A stretch of 31,753 nt of DNA from positions 1 to 31,753 of the forward strand of contig JBGVCU010000048.1 of the NCBI GenBank assembly GCA_045119035.1. The letters run 5' to 3'. Positions 1-7,939 of the stretch are shown here, one piece after another. The translations under genes and the position numbers were made by a program. The notes under the pieces are model-generated. The model saw only the letters and a program-made list of their open reading frames with translations. It was not told the DNA's origin and did not search any database. The DNA comes from CAYVQA01 sp045119035. GTDB lineage: Bacteria; Bacillota_I; Bacilli_A; ML615J-28; CAG-313. Positions within the stretch are counted from its first letter, which is position 1, and every line of letters begins with the position of its first letter.

Positions 1-622
1 AAAATACTAGAGAACGTAATCGATGATCTTCTTGATATTTTTTATAAAAATCTTTTGCTTTTCTTTCAAGTTTTAATCTACCAGGTAAAACTGAGTCAGC
101 TTTTAAACCATCTTCTATTGATTTTTCCATGATATCATAAACTCTACTTAGGTATTCTAAAATGTTTGGTTCATATTTTAAAACATAATCAACAAGGGTT
201 AAATTATATTCATCACAATGTTTCAAAATTTCTTCAAAGTTTTTATGAGGATATACTTCAACTTTACTTTTTCTTTCTTCATCAAGTTCTCTAATAGATC
301 CTCCACCTACAGAAAACACTAACCATTCGTCAATTATTTCTCCATCTTTAACAGCCGAAAATTTCATACCATTAGGATGATAGTTATAAGATTTTAAATA
401 ATCAAATGTAATTTCAACATTTCTATCTTTTAACATTTGATAAATTATTGTATCTGTTAAATGTCCTTTGCCAGTAAGTGCTAAAGAACCATATAATTCC
501 ACTTTAAAATCATTAATATCAGGATGTTTTTCTTTAAATATCTTCGCAGCAATTGCTGGTCCCATAGTATGTGAACTTGATGGACCAAATCCAATTTTAT
601 ATAGTTCTTTTAAACTTTCCAT
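1..622 (-). CDS. sdaA: L-serine ammonia-lyase (serine dehydratase), 3'-truncated by window edge
   Basis: Deaminates L-serine to pyruvate and ammonia in the cytoplasm; the family uses an oxygen-sensitive [4Fe-4S] cluster, which fits an anaerobe. Reading leftward from the ATG at 622, 207 codons are open to the edge. The N-terminus carries the family signature GPSSSHTMGP at residues 13-22, followed by YGSLALTGKGHLTD around residues 44-57, as in single-chain serine dehydratases. The catalytic alpha domain and its cluster cysteines lie outside the window. The start is supported by an AAGGAG ribosome binding site (629-634 on the complement). The gene begins only 9 bases after the ABC-F gene stops, so the two are probably cotranscribed. 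The identity of the visible domain is clear; whether the protein is single-chain or split cannot be seen. Confidence 0.88.
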   Translation of the reverse strand, partial: MESLKELYKIGFGPSSSHTMGPAIAAKIFKEKHPDINDFKVELYGSLALTGKGHLTDTIIYQMLKDRNVEITFDYLKSYNYHPNGMKFSAVKDGEIIDEWLVFSVGGGSIRELDEERKSKVEVYPHKNFEEILKHCDEYNLTLVDYVLKYEPNILEYLSRVYDIMEKSIEDGLKADSVLPGRLKLERKAKDFYKKYQEDHRLRSLVF

Positions 623-631
623 ATTTACTCC

Positions 632-2176
632 TTATAACGCAAAGTCTTCTAAATTAATTATTCTTGAGGCCACATCTTGATAAAAATCTGCTTCATGGCA
701 TACAAGTAAAATTGTTCCATTATATTCTTTTATCGCTTCTTTTAGTGATTCTTTCGCAAGTACATCTAGATGGTTTGTAGGTTCATCTAGTACTAAACAG
801 TTATATTCACCAATTGTTAATTTACATAATCTAACTTTAGCAGCTTCTCCTCCTGATAAAGTTATCATTTTTGATTCAATATGTTCATTAGTTAAACCAC
901 ATGCAGCAAGAGCAGCATGAACTTCCCCTTGCATTAGAGTTGGGAAAGTATCCCATATTTCATCTTTAGCAGTTTTCATATTTCCTTCTACTTCTTGTTC
1001 AAAGTACCCTAAAGTAATAGTAGGACTTTTTTTAACATCACCACTAAATGCAGGAATAATTTCTAGTAATGTTTTAATTAAAGTTGATTTACCAACACCA
1101 TTAATACCTTTGATTACAACATGTTCACCTTTAATAATTTCAACATTAAATGGTTTTGTTAAGGCTCTATCATATCCTAAAACTAAGTTTTCTGCTTGGA
1201 ATAAGATTTTACCTGATGGACGTCCTTCTTTAAACACAAAATTAGGTTTAATATGTACTCTTCCCTTATCAAGTAAAACCATTTTATCAAGTTGTTTTTG
1301 TCTAGAATTTGCCATACCACGTGTTGCAACTCTAGCTTTGTTTCTTGCAATAAAGTCTTCCATTTTCTTAATTTCTCGTTGTTGAGCGTCATATGCAGCA
1401 TCTTGTTGACGTTTTTTCATTTCATATGCTGCCATAAATTGTTCATAGTTACCACTATATCTAGTAAGTTCAGCATTATCAATATGATAAACAACATTAA
1501 TTACTGAATTTAAGAATTCAGTATCATGAGAAACTAAAATAAAGGCATTTTCAAAATTTTGTAAATAATTTCTTAACCAATTAATATGGTTTTCATCTAA
1601 ATAGTTAGTTGGTTCGTCTAGAATTAAGATCCCTGGATTTTGAAGTAATACTTTTGTTAAAAGTACTTTTGCACGTTCTCCACCACTAAGTTCTGTAACA
1701 TCTTTATCAAGTCCAATTGCTTGAAGTCCTAAACCTGATGCAACTTCTTCAATTTTTACATCAATTGTATAAAAACCGCTTTGTTCTAAAATAGATTGCA
1801 TTTCACCAATATCATCAAGTAAGCGTTGCATTTCATCATCATCAGCTTCTGCCATTAGTTCATAGTTTTTCATAATCTCATTTTCTAACTCATACATATG
1901 GTTGAAAGCTTCTTTCAAGAAATCCCTGATAGTCTTACCTTTTGAAAGTGTTGAATATTGATCTAAATAACCAATATCTAGATGTTTTGCCCATTCAATT
2001 TTACCTTCACTTGGTAGTTCATTTCCTAAAATAATATTGATAAATGTTGATTTACCTTCACCGTTTGCACCAACAATACCAACATGTTCTCCTTTTAAAA
2101 GACGAAAACTTGCATTTTTTAATATTTGTCTACCACCAAAATTATGTGATACATTAACTACATTTAATAAACTCAT
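632..2176 (-). CDS. ABC-F family ATPase (YkpA/YbiT-like)
   Basis: Soluble tandem ABC ATPase of the ABC-F class. These proteins bind the ribosome E site and relieve stalled translation, or in some members protect against antibiotics; they are not transporters. Two nucleotide-binding domains are visible. The first has Walker A GANGEGKST at 36-44, signature LSGGE at 163-167 and Walker B ending DEPTNYLD near 187-194. The second has Walker A GINGVGKST at 357-365, LSGGEAAK, and DEPTNHLD. They are joined by a charged helical linker (about 245-310). At 514 residues with no transmembrane segments, it matches the housekeeping YkpA/YbiT branch better than the antibiotic resistance branches, but subfamily is inferred. 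It has its own sigma-A promoter (2195-2223) and an AGGTGA ribosome binding site, and is followed closely by the serine dehydratase gene. Confidence 0.93.
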   Translation of the reverse strand: MSLLNVVNVSHNFGGRQILKNASFRLLKGEHVGIVGANGEGKSTFINIILGNELPSEGKIEWAKHLDIGYLDQYSTLSKGKTIRDFLKEAFNHMYELENEIMKNYELMAEADDDEMQRLLDDIGEMQSILEQSGFYTIDVKIEEVASGLGLQAIGLDKDVTELSGGERAKVLLTKVLLQNPGILILDEPTNYLDENHINWLRNYLQNFENAFILVSHDTEFLNSVINVVYHIDNAELTRYSGNYEQFMAAYEMKKRQQDAAYDAQQREIKKMEDFIARNKARVATRGMANSRQKQLDKMVLLDKGRVHIKPNFVFKEGRPSGKILFQAENLVLGYDRALTKPFNVEIIKGEHVVIKGINGVGKSTLIKTLLEIIPAFSGDVKKSPTITLGYFEQEVEGNMKTAKDEIWDTFPTLMQGEVHAALAACGLTNEHIESKMITLSGGEAAKVRLCKLTIGEYNCLVLDEPTNHLDVLAKESLKEAIKEYNGTILLVCHEADFYQDVASRIINLEDFAL

Positions 2177-2194
2177 TTTTAATCACCTAAATAA

Positions 2195-2223
2195 ATTATA
2201 CCAAAATATTATATATTTTTCAA
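2195..2223 (-). promoter_or_regulatory. Sigma-A promoter of the ABC-F gene
   Basis: On the complement, TTGAAA (2218-2223), a 17-base spacer and TATAAT (2195-2200). The -10 box is preceded by TGG, an extended -10 pattern that recurs at other promoters here. The -35 box sits just upstream of the end of the permease gene, so the ABC-F gene need not depend on read-through. Confidence 0.7.
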
Positions 2224-2229
2224 AGAATA

Positions 2230-3522
2230 TTATTTAATCATAATAATAAAATATGCTATAAATAATAATATTATACTTACATAACTATATTTCAAAAAGT
2301 TTTTAAATTTAAAATCAATATTTTGATTTTTTAATAATCCTAAAAACATCATACCAGCTAAACTTCCAAGTGGCGTAAATAACGCACATAAATTACTTGA
2401 AACTATAGTTGAATAAATATGTTTAGTTGTTATTATAGAACTATTAATATTTAATAATTCTGAATAAAAAATACTCATTGGTATATTATTCATTACATTT
2501 CCTAAAAAGAAACTTGATAAATTATAAAGTAAAACTGAATCATATTTTGCTAAAATTGAAGCTATATCATTCATTACACCACTATTTTTAAGTGTTCCAA
2601 TAATTACTACCATCGAAGTTAAAAAAGGAATAAATGCATAGGGTAAATTTTTATATGTATCTTTTAATAAAACATCTGTTTCTTTTTTAAATAAATGATA
2701 AAATGTTGAAATAATGCTTAATGAAATTGCAGAACACAATGAAATTAAATATAATTCGATATTAACATAATTTGCAATAGCCATAAAGACTGTAGCAAAA
2801 CTTAAGTGTATAATACCAACTATTAACATAGGTTTAGATTCAATTTTTACTTCATCATCTGTTATTGTCATTGGTTCTTTTAACTTATTTCTAAATACAA
2901 ATAGTAAAATAAAAAATAAAGCAATACATAATATAATTCCAATTATAAACATAAAACTAAAATATTCCATAAATGTAATATTCATAATTGAAGCAATATA
3001 AATATTTGTCGGATTACCAATAATTAATGATACACTTAATGTATTTGCAGCAAAAAATTCTGCTATTAAATAAGGAATAGGATTTATATTAGCATGTTTA
3101 CAAAAATAACAAATAAATGGTGTAAAAGTTAAAATAATTACATCATTTGAAGTAAATACTGTAAGAATAGAAATTAAAAAATATAAAGCTATAAATAATC
3201 CATATTGGCTTTTATTAAACTTATGAACGGTAACATTTGCTAAATATCTAAATAAACCTACTTTATCTAAATAAATTGAAAGTAAAGTCATAGATAAAAA
3301 TAATAAAATTATTTTTATTGGATTAATACTATCTTTACTTGTTAAAATATTAAATATTTCTTTAAAATTAATTTGTCCTAATATTACTAATAGTATTGCA
3401 AAAAATAATGCTATTAACCAATAAATATCAATGTTTTTATTAAATATTCTAACTTTAGGAAATACTAAAATTGATACAATAATTAGCAATGAACATAAAA
3501 TACTAACAATTAAAGGAATCAT
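2230..3522 (-). CDS. ArsB/SLC13-like ion transporter (permease)
   Basis: Integral membrane protein of 430 residues with about 11-12 hydrophobic segments, beginning with an N-terminal helix at residues 1-20. Two conserved ion-transporter superfamily motifs are seen: TSNDVIILTFTP (about 124-135) and, further on, IIGNPTNIYIAS (about 162-173), the paired NDV/GNPTN signatures of ArsB arsenite permeases and related SLC13/NhaD-type carriers. In characterised relatives these regions form the substrate and cation sites. No arsR or arsenate reductase gene lies next to it, so arsenite export is not supported by context. A dicarboxylate or Na+-linked carrier is equally possible. It is preceded by its own promoter (3553-3580) and a GGTGAT ribosome binding site, and lies downstream of the pepT terminator. 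Confidence 0.82.
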   Translation of the reverse strand: MIPLIVSILCSLLIIVSILVFPKVRIFNKNIDIYWLIALFFAILLVILGQINFKEIFNILTSKDSINPIKIILLFLSMTLLSIYLDKVGLFRYLANVTVHKFNKSQYGLFIALYFLISILTVFTSNDVIILTFTPFICYFCKHANINPIPYLIAEFFAANTLSVSLIIGNPTNIYIASIMNITFMEYFSFMFIIGIILCIALFFILLFVFRNKLKEPMTITDDEVKIESKPMLIVGIIHLSFATVFMAIANYVNIELYLISLCSAISLSIISTFYHLFKKETDVLLKDTYKNLPYAFIPFLTSMVVIIGTLKNSGVMNDIASILAKYDSVLLYNLSSFFLGNVMNNIPMSIFYSELLNINSSIITTKHIYSTIVSSNLCALFTPLGSLAGMMFLGLLKNQNIDFKFKNFLKYSYVSIILLFIAYFIIMIK

Positions 3523-3552
3523 CTAATCACCTTCTTTTTTATAACCTTTTAT

Positions 3553-3580
3553 ATTATAGTGATTTTTTAATTTTTTTCAA
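3553..3580 (-). promoter_or_regulatory. Sigma-A promoter of the permease gene
   Basis: On the complement, TTGAAA (3575-3580), a 16-base spacer and TATAAT (3553-3558), about 30 bases before the start codon. It lies directly after the pepT terminator, so the permease forms a separate transcription unit. Confidence 0.65.
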
Positions 3581-3589
3581 GTTTTTTAC

Positions 3590-3621
3590 AAAAAAAGAGT
3601 TTAATCATATAGATTAAACTC
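3590..3621 (-). terminator. Rho-independent terminator of pdp-mgtC-pepT
   Basis: A perfect 10-bp stem (3597-3606 with 3612-3621, GAGTTTAATC and its complement) with a 5-base loop, followed on the minus strand by seven T. It lies 8 bases after the pepT stop codon. Confidence 0.88.
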
Positions 3622-3628
3622 AAATAAA

Positions 3629-4849
3629 TTATTCTGTACAAATTTTTAACATTTCCTTTAATACATTTACCATAATTACCATTTCATCAACATCAACAAA
3701 TTCTAATGCTCCATGATAATTATATCCACCTGTACCAAGATTTGGAGTTAATATTCCGCCAAATGAAAGTCTTGCTCCATCAGTTCCACCACGAATAGGA
3801 ACAAATGTTGGATTTAATTTCATTCTATTCATCGCTTTAATTGGATATTCTAATACTTTAGGGTTTGCTAAAATTAACTCTCTCATATTATAATATGAAT
3901 CATTTAATAATAAAGTAATTCTATTTTCATATTTTTTATTTAAGAAATCTGTTATATCTTTAAACATTTGTTTTTGATTTTCAAAAATTACTTTATCATG
4001 ATTTCTTATAATATAACATAATGTAGTCTCATTACAACTTCCATTAATATCTAGTAAATGATTAAATCCTTCATAATTTTCTGTAAGTTCAGGAGTCATT
4101 GTTTTTGGTAACATATTATGAAATTCCATCGCAATATGAATTGAATTAACCATTTGATTTTTTGCAGATCCTGGATGAATACTTTTACCAATAACTTTAA
4201 CCATTGCGCTAGCAGCATTAAAGTTTTCAAAGTTTATTTCATTACTTACTCCACCATCAATTGTATATGCAAAAGTACAATTTCTATCTTTATAATATTC
4301 ATAATTAAAATAATCAGTACCTCTACCAATCTCTTCATCAGGAGTAAATGTAATAATTAAATTTGGATGTGGTAAATTTTCTTTTAAAACTTCTTCTACT
4401 GTTTCCATAATAATTGCAATACCTGCTTTATCATCAGCTCCAAGAAGCGTAGTTCCATCAGTTGTAATAATAGTATGACCTTTTTTACTTGATAGTGCTT
4501 TATCAACAGCAGGATCTAATACTATATTGTTTTTCAATCTAATAACACTTCCATCATATGCTTCAATTAAATTAGGAACAACATTTGCTCCACTAATTTC
4601 AGTTGCTGTATCTTGGTGTGCAATTAGTCCTATAGTTAGATTTGAATTAACATTAGACTCAATATAACCATAAACATATCCATATTCATCAATATATGCG
4701 TTATTAACACCTAGTGATTTTAATTCATTAACTAAAAATTCACCTAATTTTCTTTGTTTTAATGTACTTGGAACAGTATTTGATGAATCATCACTTTGTG
4801 TATCAAATGAAACATAGTTTAAAAATTTATTTATAATACTGTTTTTCAT
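3629..4849 (-). CDS. pepT: Peptidase T (tripeptide aminopeptidase)
   Basis: Cytoplasmic di-zinc M20 metallopeptidase that removes the N-terminal residue of tripeptides. Its 406 residues match the usual PepT length. Metal and catalytic residues line up with E. coli PepT: H78 and D80 in HQDT, D139 in LLGADDKAG, the glutamate pair E172-E173 in TPDEEIGRG, D198 in IDGG, and H379 near the C-terminus in NYHGALEF. The GGTDGARLSFGG segment that helps bind substrate is also present. It starts 5 bases after the mgtC-like gene and is the last gene of the pdp operon, followed by a strong terminator. The product would supply amino acids from imported peptides, alongside serine dehydratase further left. Confidence 0.97.
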   Translation of the reverse strand: MKNSIINKFLNYVSFDTQSDDSSNTVPSTLKQRKLGEFLVNELKSLGVNNAYIDEYGYVYGYIESNVNSNLTIGLIAHQDTATEISGANVVPNLIEAYDGSVIRLKNNIVLDPAVDKALSSKKGHTIITTDGTTLLGADDKAGIAIIMETVEEVLKENLPHPNLIITFTPDEEIGRGTDYFNYEYYKDRNCTFAYTIDGGVSNEINFENFNAASAMVKVIGKSIHPGSAKNQMVNSIHIAMEFHNMLPKTMTPELTENYEGFNHLLDINGSCNETTLCYIIRNHDKVIFENQKQMFKDITDFLNKKYENRITLLLNDSYYNMRELILANPKVLEYPIKAMNRMKLNPTFVPIRGGTDGARLSFGGILTPNLGTGGYNYHGALEFVDVDEMVIMVNVLKEMLKICTE

Positions 4850-4854
4850 CTTGT

Positions 4855-5592
4855 TTATACCTCTTCTAGTTCAATAACATATTCTAATTCGCTAATAAAT
4901 TCAATTAAATTTTCAAAATAAAATTTCTTTTGTAATTTAATATAGAAATATACTTCTTTGTAATTTACAGATTTTTCTTGTGATTTATTATGGAAGAATA
5001 TTTTCTTAATAGTTCCTCCATTTTTAGTGATATTTTCAATTAATTCATCTTCAAAGTTTTCTTCATATACTATTAAAATACGATGAACCTTTTTACGATT
5101 AGCAAATCTACGTGCAGCACGTCTTGCAAGAAGTGAGGCAGGAAATAGCCAAACAGCTGTTGATACGGCTATAATATAGTTTGCAGCTCCCCCAATACCA
5201 ACACATAACCCAATACCAGCACTTACCCAAAGTAATGCTGCTGTTGTAATTCCCTTAACATTACCTCTATTATGAATAATAGTTCCAGCGCCTAAGAAAC
5301 CAACACCAGAAATAACTTGAGCAATAATACGTGAAACATCAGTATTAGTTTGTGTTCCTAAGCTTTGATTTGCTTCAATTGTCATTCTCACAATATTTAT
5401 TTGTAGTAAAGCTATTAAACAGCTTCCTAAAGAAACTAGCATGAATGTGATAAATCCAGCTGGTTTTCCTTTTAATTCTCTTTCAATACCAAAAACCATC
5501 CCAAGTATTGTAGCTAAAACCAATCTACCAATTTGTTCAGCTATTGATACTTTATAAAATGCTTCTGATAAGAACATTAAAGTTTCATTCAT
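4855..5592 (-). CDS. MgtC/SapB family membrane protein
   Basis: Inner membrane protein of 245 residues. The N-terminal 150 or so form about five transmembrane segments with the family motifs GMVFGIERELKGKPAG (about 31-46), GVGFLGAGTII (about 95-105) and VKGITTAALLWVSAGIG (about 112-128). The last 80 residues are a charged, soluble ACT-like tail. Salmonella MgtC promotes growth in low magnesium and inside macrophages and inhibits the F-type ATPase. Many commensal and environmental homologues (YhiD type) have no known role, so function is not assigned. Its start codon shares one base with the pdp stop (TAATG), indicating translational coupling. There is no visible Mg2+-responsive leader, and the link to a nucleoside phosphorylase and a peptidase is not explained. 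Confidence 0.9.
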   Translation of the reverse strand: MNETLMFLSEAFYKVSIAEQIGRLVLATILGMVFGIERELKGKPAGFITFMLVSLGSCLIALLQINIVRMTIEANQSLGTQTNTDVSRIIAQVISGVGFLGAGTIIHNRGNVKGITTAALLWVSAGIGLCVGIGGAANYIIAVSTAVWLFPASLLARRAARRFANRKKVHRILIVYEENFEDELIENITKNGGTIKKIFFHNKSQEKSVNYKEVYFYIKLQKKFYFENLIEFISELEYVIELEEV

Positions 5593-6899
5593 TATCTCAC
5601 AACCTTTATAATTATATTATTCTTTTCAATATTTTCTTTGCTTAATTTATAAGCATTAATAATCATTTCTTTTGCTTCTTTTTCGTTTATACCATTACCA
5701 TAAATTGTAGCAATAGATTCATTTGGTAATACACTATCACCGATTTTTTTATGTAAAACGATACCAACTGCATGATCAATTTCATCAGTTAATTCTTTTC
5801 TACCTGCACCTAGAATCATTGCTGCTTCACCTATTCTTAAAGCATTAATTTCTTCTATATACATTTTATCATTAATATCTAAATAAACTTCAATTTCATT
5901 TTCTGCTTTTTTGAAAATTGATAAATCATTAACAACATTTCTATTTCCATGTTGATATTCTATCATTTGAGCTAGTTTTTCTAAACCTAATCTTTCTTCA
6001 ATTAATTTATCAATTAATTTATAAGCTTCATCTTCAGTTTTGCAAATTTTAGCAATTAGTAAGATTTCTGCTGTTAAAGCGTAACATAATTCAGTAAAAT
6101 CCTTAGGACCTTCACCTTTTAATGTATTAATTGCTTCAATTACTTCTAAACTATTACCAACCGCGTCTCCTAGAGGTTGATTCATGTTTGTTAATGTTGC
6201 AACAGTTTCAACTCCTGCTAGACGACCAATTGCGACCATTTTTTCTGCTAAAAGCGTTGCATCTTCAACATTTTTCATAAATGCTCCATGACCAACCTTT
6301 ACATCAAGAACAATATGATCAGCACCACTAGCTAATTTTTTTGACATAATTGATGAAGCAATAAGCCCGATTTGTTCAACAGTTCCAGTTACATCACGTA
6401 ATGCGTAAAGCTTTTTATCTGCTGGAGTAATATTTGCAGATTGTCCAATAATAGCAAGACCAATATCATTTACTTGATTGAAGAAATCATCAGTTGATAC
6501 TTCGATTTTAAATCCTGGGATAGATTCTAATTTATCCAGTGTTCCACCAGTATGACCTAAGCCTCTTCCACTCATTTTAGCCATTTTAACACCAGCTGCA
6601 GCAGCAAGCGGAGCAACAACTAAACTAGTTTTATCACCAACACCACCAGTAGAATGCTTATCAACTTTTACACCATTAATTCTTGATAAATCAATTTTTT
6701 CTCCACTATTTAGCATAGCGAAAGTTAAATCTGTTAATTCGCGATCTGACATATTTTGAAAATATATTGCCATAAGTAAAGAACTAACTTGATAATCAGG
6801 AATATTTCCATTTACATATCCTTCAATAAAAGCATTAATTTCATCTTTAGTAAGTTCTAAACCTTGTCTTTTCTTTAAAATTAAATCAACCATTCTCAT
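5592..6899 (-). CDS. pdp: Pyrimidine-nucleoside phosphorylase
   Basis: Cleaves uridine, thymidine and deoxyuridine with phosphate to give the base and (deoxy)ribose 1-phosphate. At 435 residues it resembles Bacillus Pdp over its whole length: N-terminus MRMVDLILKK, then KVDKHSTGGVGDKTSLV (about 79-95) including the thymidine/pyrimidine phosphorylase signature, followed by KMSGRGLGHTGGTLDKLES (about 108-126), and a C-terminal alpha/beta domain. The AAGGAG ribosome binding site (6909-6914) selects the ATG at 6899. It is the first gene of the pdp-mgtC-pepT operon behind a good promoter (6933-6961). Its deoxyribose-phosphate partners deoC and deoD are 11 kb away in a different operon, and no phosphopentomutase (deoB) is seen in the window. 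Confidence 0.96.
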   Translation of the reverse strand: MRMVDLILKKRQGLELTKDEINAFIEGYVNGNIPDYQVSSLLMAIYFQNMSDRELTDLTFAMLNSGEKIDLSRINGVKVDKHSTGGVGDKTSLVVAPLAAAAGVKMAKMSGRGLGHTGGTLDKLESIPGFKIEVSTDDFFNQVNDIGLAIIGQSANITPADKKLYALRDVTGTVEQIGLIASSIMSKKLASGADHIVLDVKVGHGAFMKNVEDATLLAEKMVAIGRLAGVETVATLTNMNQPLGDAVGNSLEVIEAINTLKGEGPKDFTELCYALTAEILLIAKICKTEDEAYKLIDKLIEERLGLEKLAQMIEYQHGNRNVVNDLSIFKKAENEIEVYLDINDKMYIEEINALRIGEAAMILGAGRKELTDEIDHAVGIVLHKKIGDSVLPNESIATIYGNGINEKEAKEMIINAYKLSKENIEKNNIIIKVVR

Positions 6900-6932
6900 A
6901 AAACTGTTCTCCTTAATATTTATTAATATCTA

Positions 6933-6961
6933 ATTATACCATACTTTTAAATAAAATACAA
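6933..6961 (-). promoter_or_regulatory. Sigma-A promoter of pdp operon
   Basis: On the complement, TTGTAT (6956-6961), 17 bases, TATAAT (6933-6938), with an extended -10 TATGG directly before the hexamer. No clear inverted-repeat operator is visible between it and the pdp start. Confidence 0.65.
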
Positions 6962-7022
6962 ATAAACCATATAATATTAAAAATTTTTTTCATAAAAAAT
7001 TTTATAATCATTAGTCAATAAT

Positions 7023-7051
7023 TTGCAATTTTCGTTTAATAATGTTATAAT
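7023..7051 (+). promoter_or_regulatory. Sigma-A promoter of the phosphatase gene
   Basis: TTGCAA (7023-7028), a 17-base spacer and TATAAT (7046-7051) with TG at the extended -10 position. The -35 box coincides with an in-frame TTG that could be taken for a start. The expected transcription start near 7058 shows that the real start is the ATG at 7068, giving a leader of about 10 bases. Confidence 0.75.
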
Positions 7052-7067
7052 AATTTTGGTGATTAAA

Positions 7068-7643
7068 ATGACAACAATCTGTTTTGTAAGACATGGTAGA
7101 ACTATCGCTAATATTAATATGAAAATTCAAGGTCAAATTGATAATCCACTTTCAGAAGAAGGAAAAAAAGATCCTGTAATTGTTGCAGATATGTTAAAAA
7201 AAGCTAATTTAGATTTTGATGTTATTATATCTAGTCCTCTATCTAGAGCAAAAGATACTGCACAAATTATAAAAAATCAAATTCCTTCATTAAAAGATAT
7301 TGACATATTAACAAACCCTTTATTTATAGAAAGGGAATTTGGAAGTGCAGAAAATCAACCAATAACTCCTGAAAACTACAAAAAAGTTATTGAAGAAACT
7401 TTTGTTGGAATGGAAAAAGGAAAAGATCTTTGTAAAAGAACATTAGATGGAGTTTATGAAATATTAGAAAAATATCCTAACAAAAACATTCTAGTTGTTT
7501 GTCATTCGCATGTAATAAAAAGTATTTTTATGCAATTTGATGAAAATGTTCATTTTGATACAAAATTTGGACATCATAATATCAATATTCTTAAATTTAA
7601 CGGAAACAAAATATTAGATTGTAAGTTTAATATTTGTTTATAA
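7068..7643 (+). CDS. Histidine phosphatase family protein (phosphoglycerate mutase-like)
   Basis: Cytoplasmic phosphohydrolase of 191 residues. The catalytic RHG is at residues 8-10 (FVRHGRT), the acidic residue lies in FIEREFGSAENQ, and the second histidine in VVCHSHVIK. The SSPLSRAKDTAQI segment is typical of the branch containing GpmB, CobC and PhoE phosphatases. It is too short and divergent for a glycolytic mutase, so the substrate is unknown. An in-frame TTG at 7023 lies inside the -35 box of the promoter and cannot be the start; the ATG at 7068 places the RHG motif normally near the N-terminus. Only a weak ribosome binding site (GGTGA) is seen, as expected with a leader of about 10 bases. 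A small membrane protein follows 22 bases later in the same unit. Confidence 0.88.
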   Translation: MTTICFVRHGRTIANINMKIQGQIDNPLSEEGKKDPVIVADMLKKANLDFDVIISSPLSRAKDTAQIIKNQIPSLKDIDILTNPLFIEREFGSAENQPITPENYKKVIEETFVGMEKGKDLCKRTLDGVYEILEKYPNKNILVVCHSHVIKSIFMQFDENVHFDTKFGHHNINILKFNGNKILDCKFNICL

Positions 7644-7665
7644 ATTTTAATTAAGGAGAAAAGAA

Positions 7666-7899
7666 ATGAAAAAACTTGTTAATGATTTAGAAAGTCTTCC
7701 TTTAGTAGTAAGATTATTATTAGTAATTTTCTGGGGTATCTACGGAAACTTATTAAGATTATTCAAATCTTTAGCTGCTGAAAACACACTAGGTGTAATC
7801 TTATCTATCGTTTTATTATTATGCGGTGGATTTGTTGTATTAATAATTGTTGATATCTATTGTGTACTTACTAACAAACCAATTTGGTGGATTTGCTAA
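7666..7899 (+). CDS. Small hydrophobic membrane protein, unknown function
   Basis: A 77-residue protein with two hydrophobic stretches, about 13-35 and 42-68, joined by a short polar turn (RLFKSLAAEN), and a distinctive end, LTNKPIWWIC. Its topology recalls small two-helix proteins of the YqaE/Pmp3 type, but I see no diagnostic Pmp3 motif and assign no function. A strong AAGGAG ribosome binding site precedes the ATG by about 7 bases, and codon use matches the neighbours, so it is very probably a real gene. It follows the phosphatase by 22 bases and ends before the bidirectional terminator at 7911-7939. Confidence 0.8.
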   Translation: MKKLVNDLESLPLVVRLLLVIFWGIYGNLLRLFKSLAAENTLGVILSIVLLLCGGFVVLIIVDIYCVLTNKPIWWIC

Positions 7900-7910
7900 T
7901 TAATAATGAT

Positions 7911-7939
7911 AAAAAAAAGACTCTTTTAGAGTCTTTTTT
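7911..7939. terminator. Bidirectional terminator between the small membrane protein gene and dfrA
   Basis: Stem GACTCT/AGAGTC (7919-7924 with 7928-7933) with a 3-base loop, flanked by eight A and six T, so it can work in both directions. The last codons and the stop codon of dfrA form part of the structure. Confidence 0.85.

Noticed and set aside
468..2237. Several plus-strand frames of 60-90 codons opposite the serine dehydratase and ABC-F genes
   Set aside because: They are shadows in another frame of well-supported minus-strand genes and have no ribosome binding sites.
2230..3522. Arsenite resistance operon
   Set aside because: Only the permease fold is present; there is no arsR, arsC or arsA next to it, so the ArsB similarity is not enough to assign arsenite export.
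7023..7067. TTG start adding 15 residues to the histidine phosphatase
   Set aside because: The TTG is the -35 box of the gene's own promoter, so it would not be in the mRNA. The ATG at 7068 gives a normal N-terminus.
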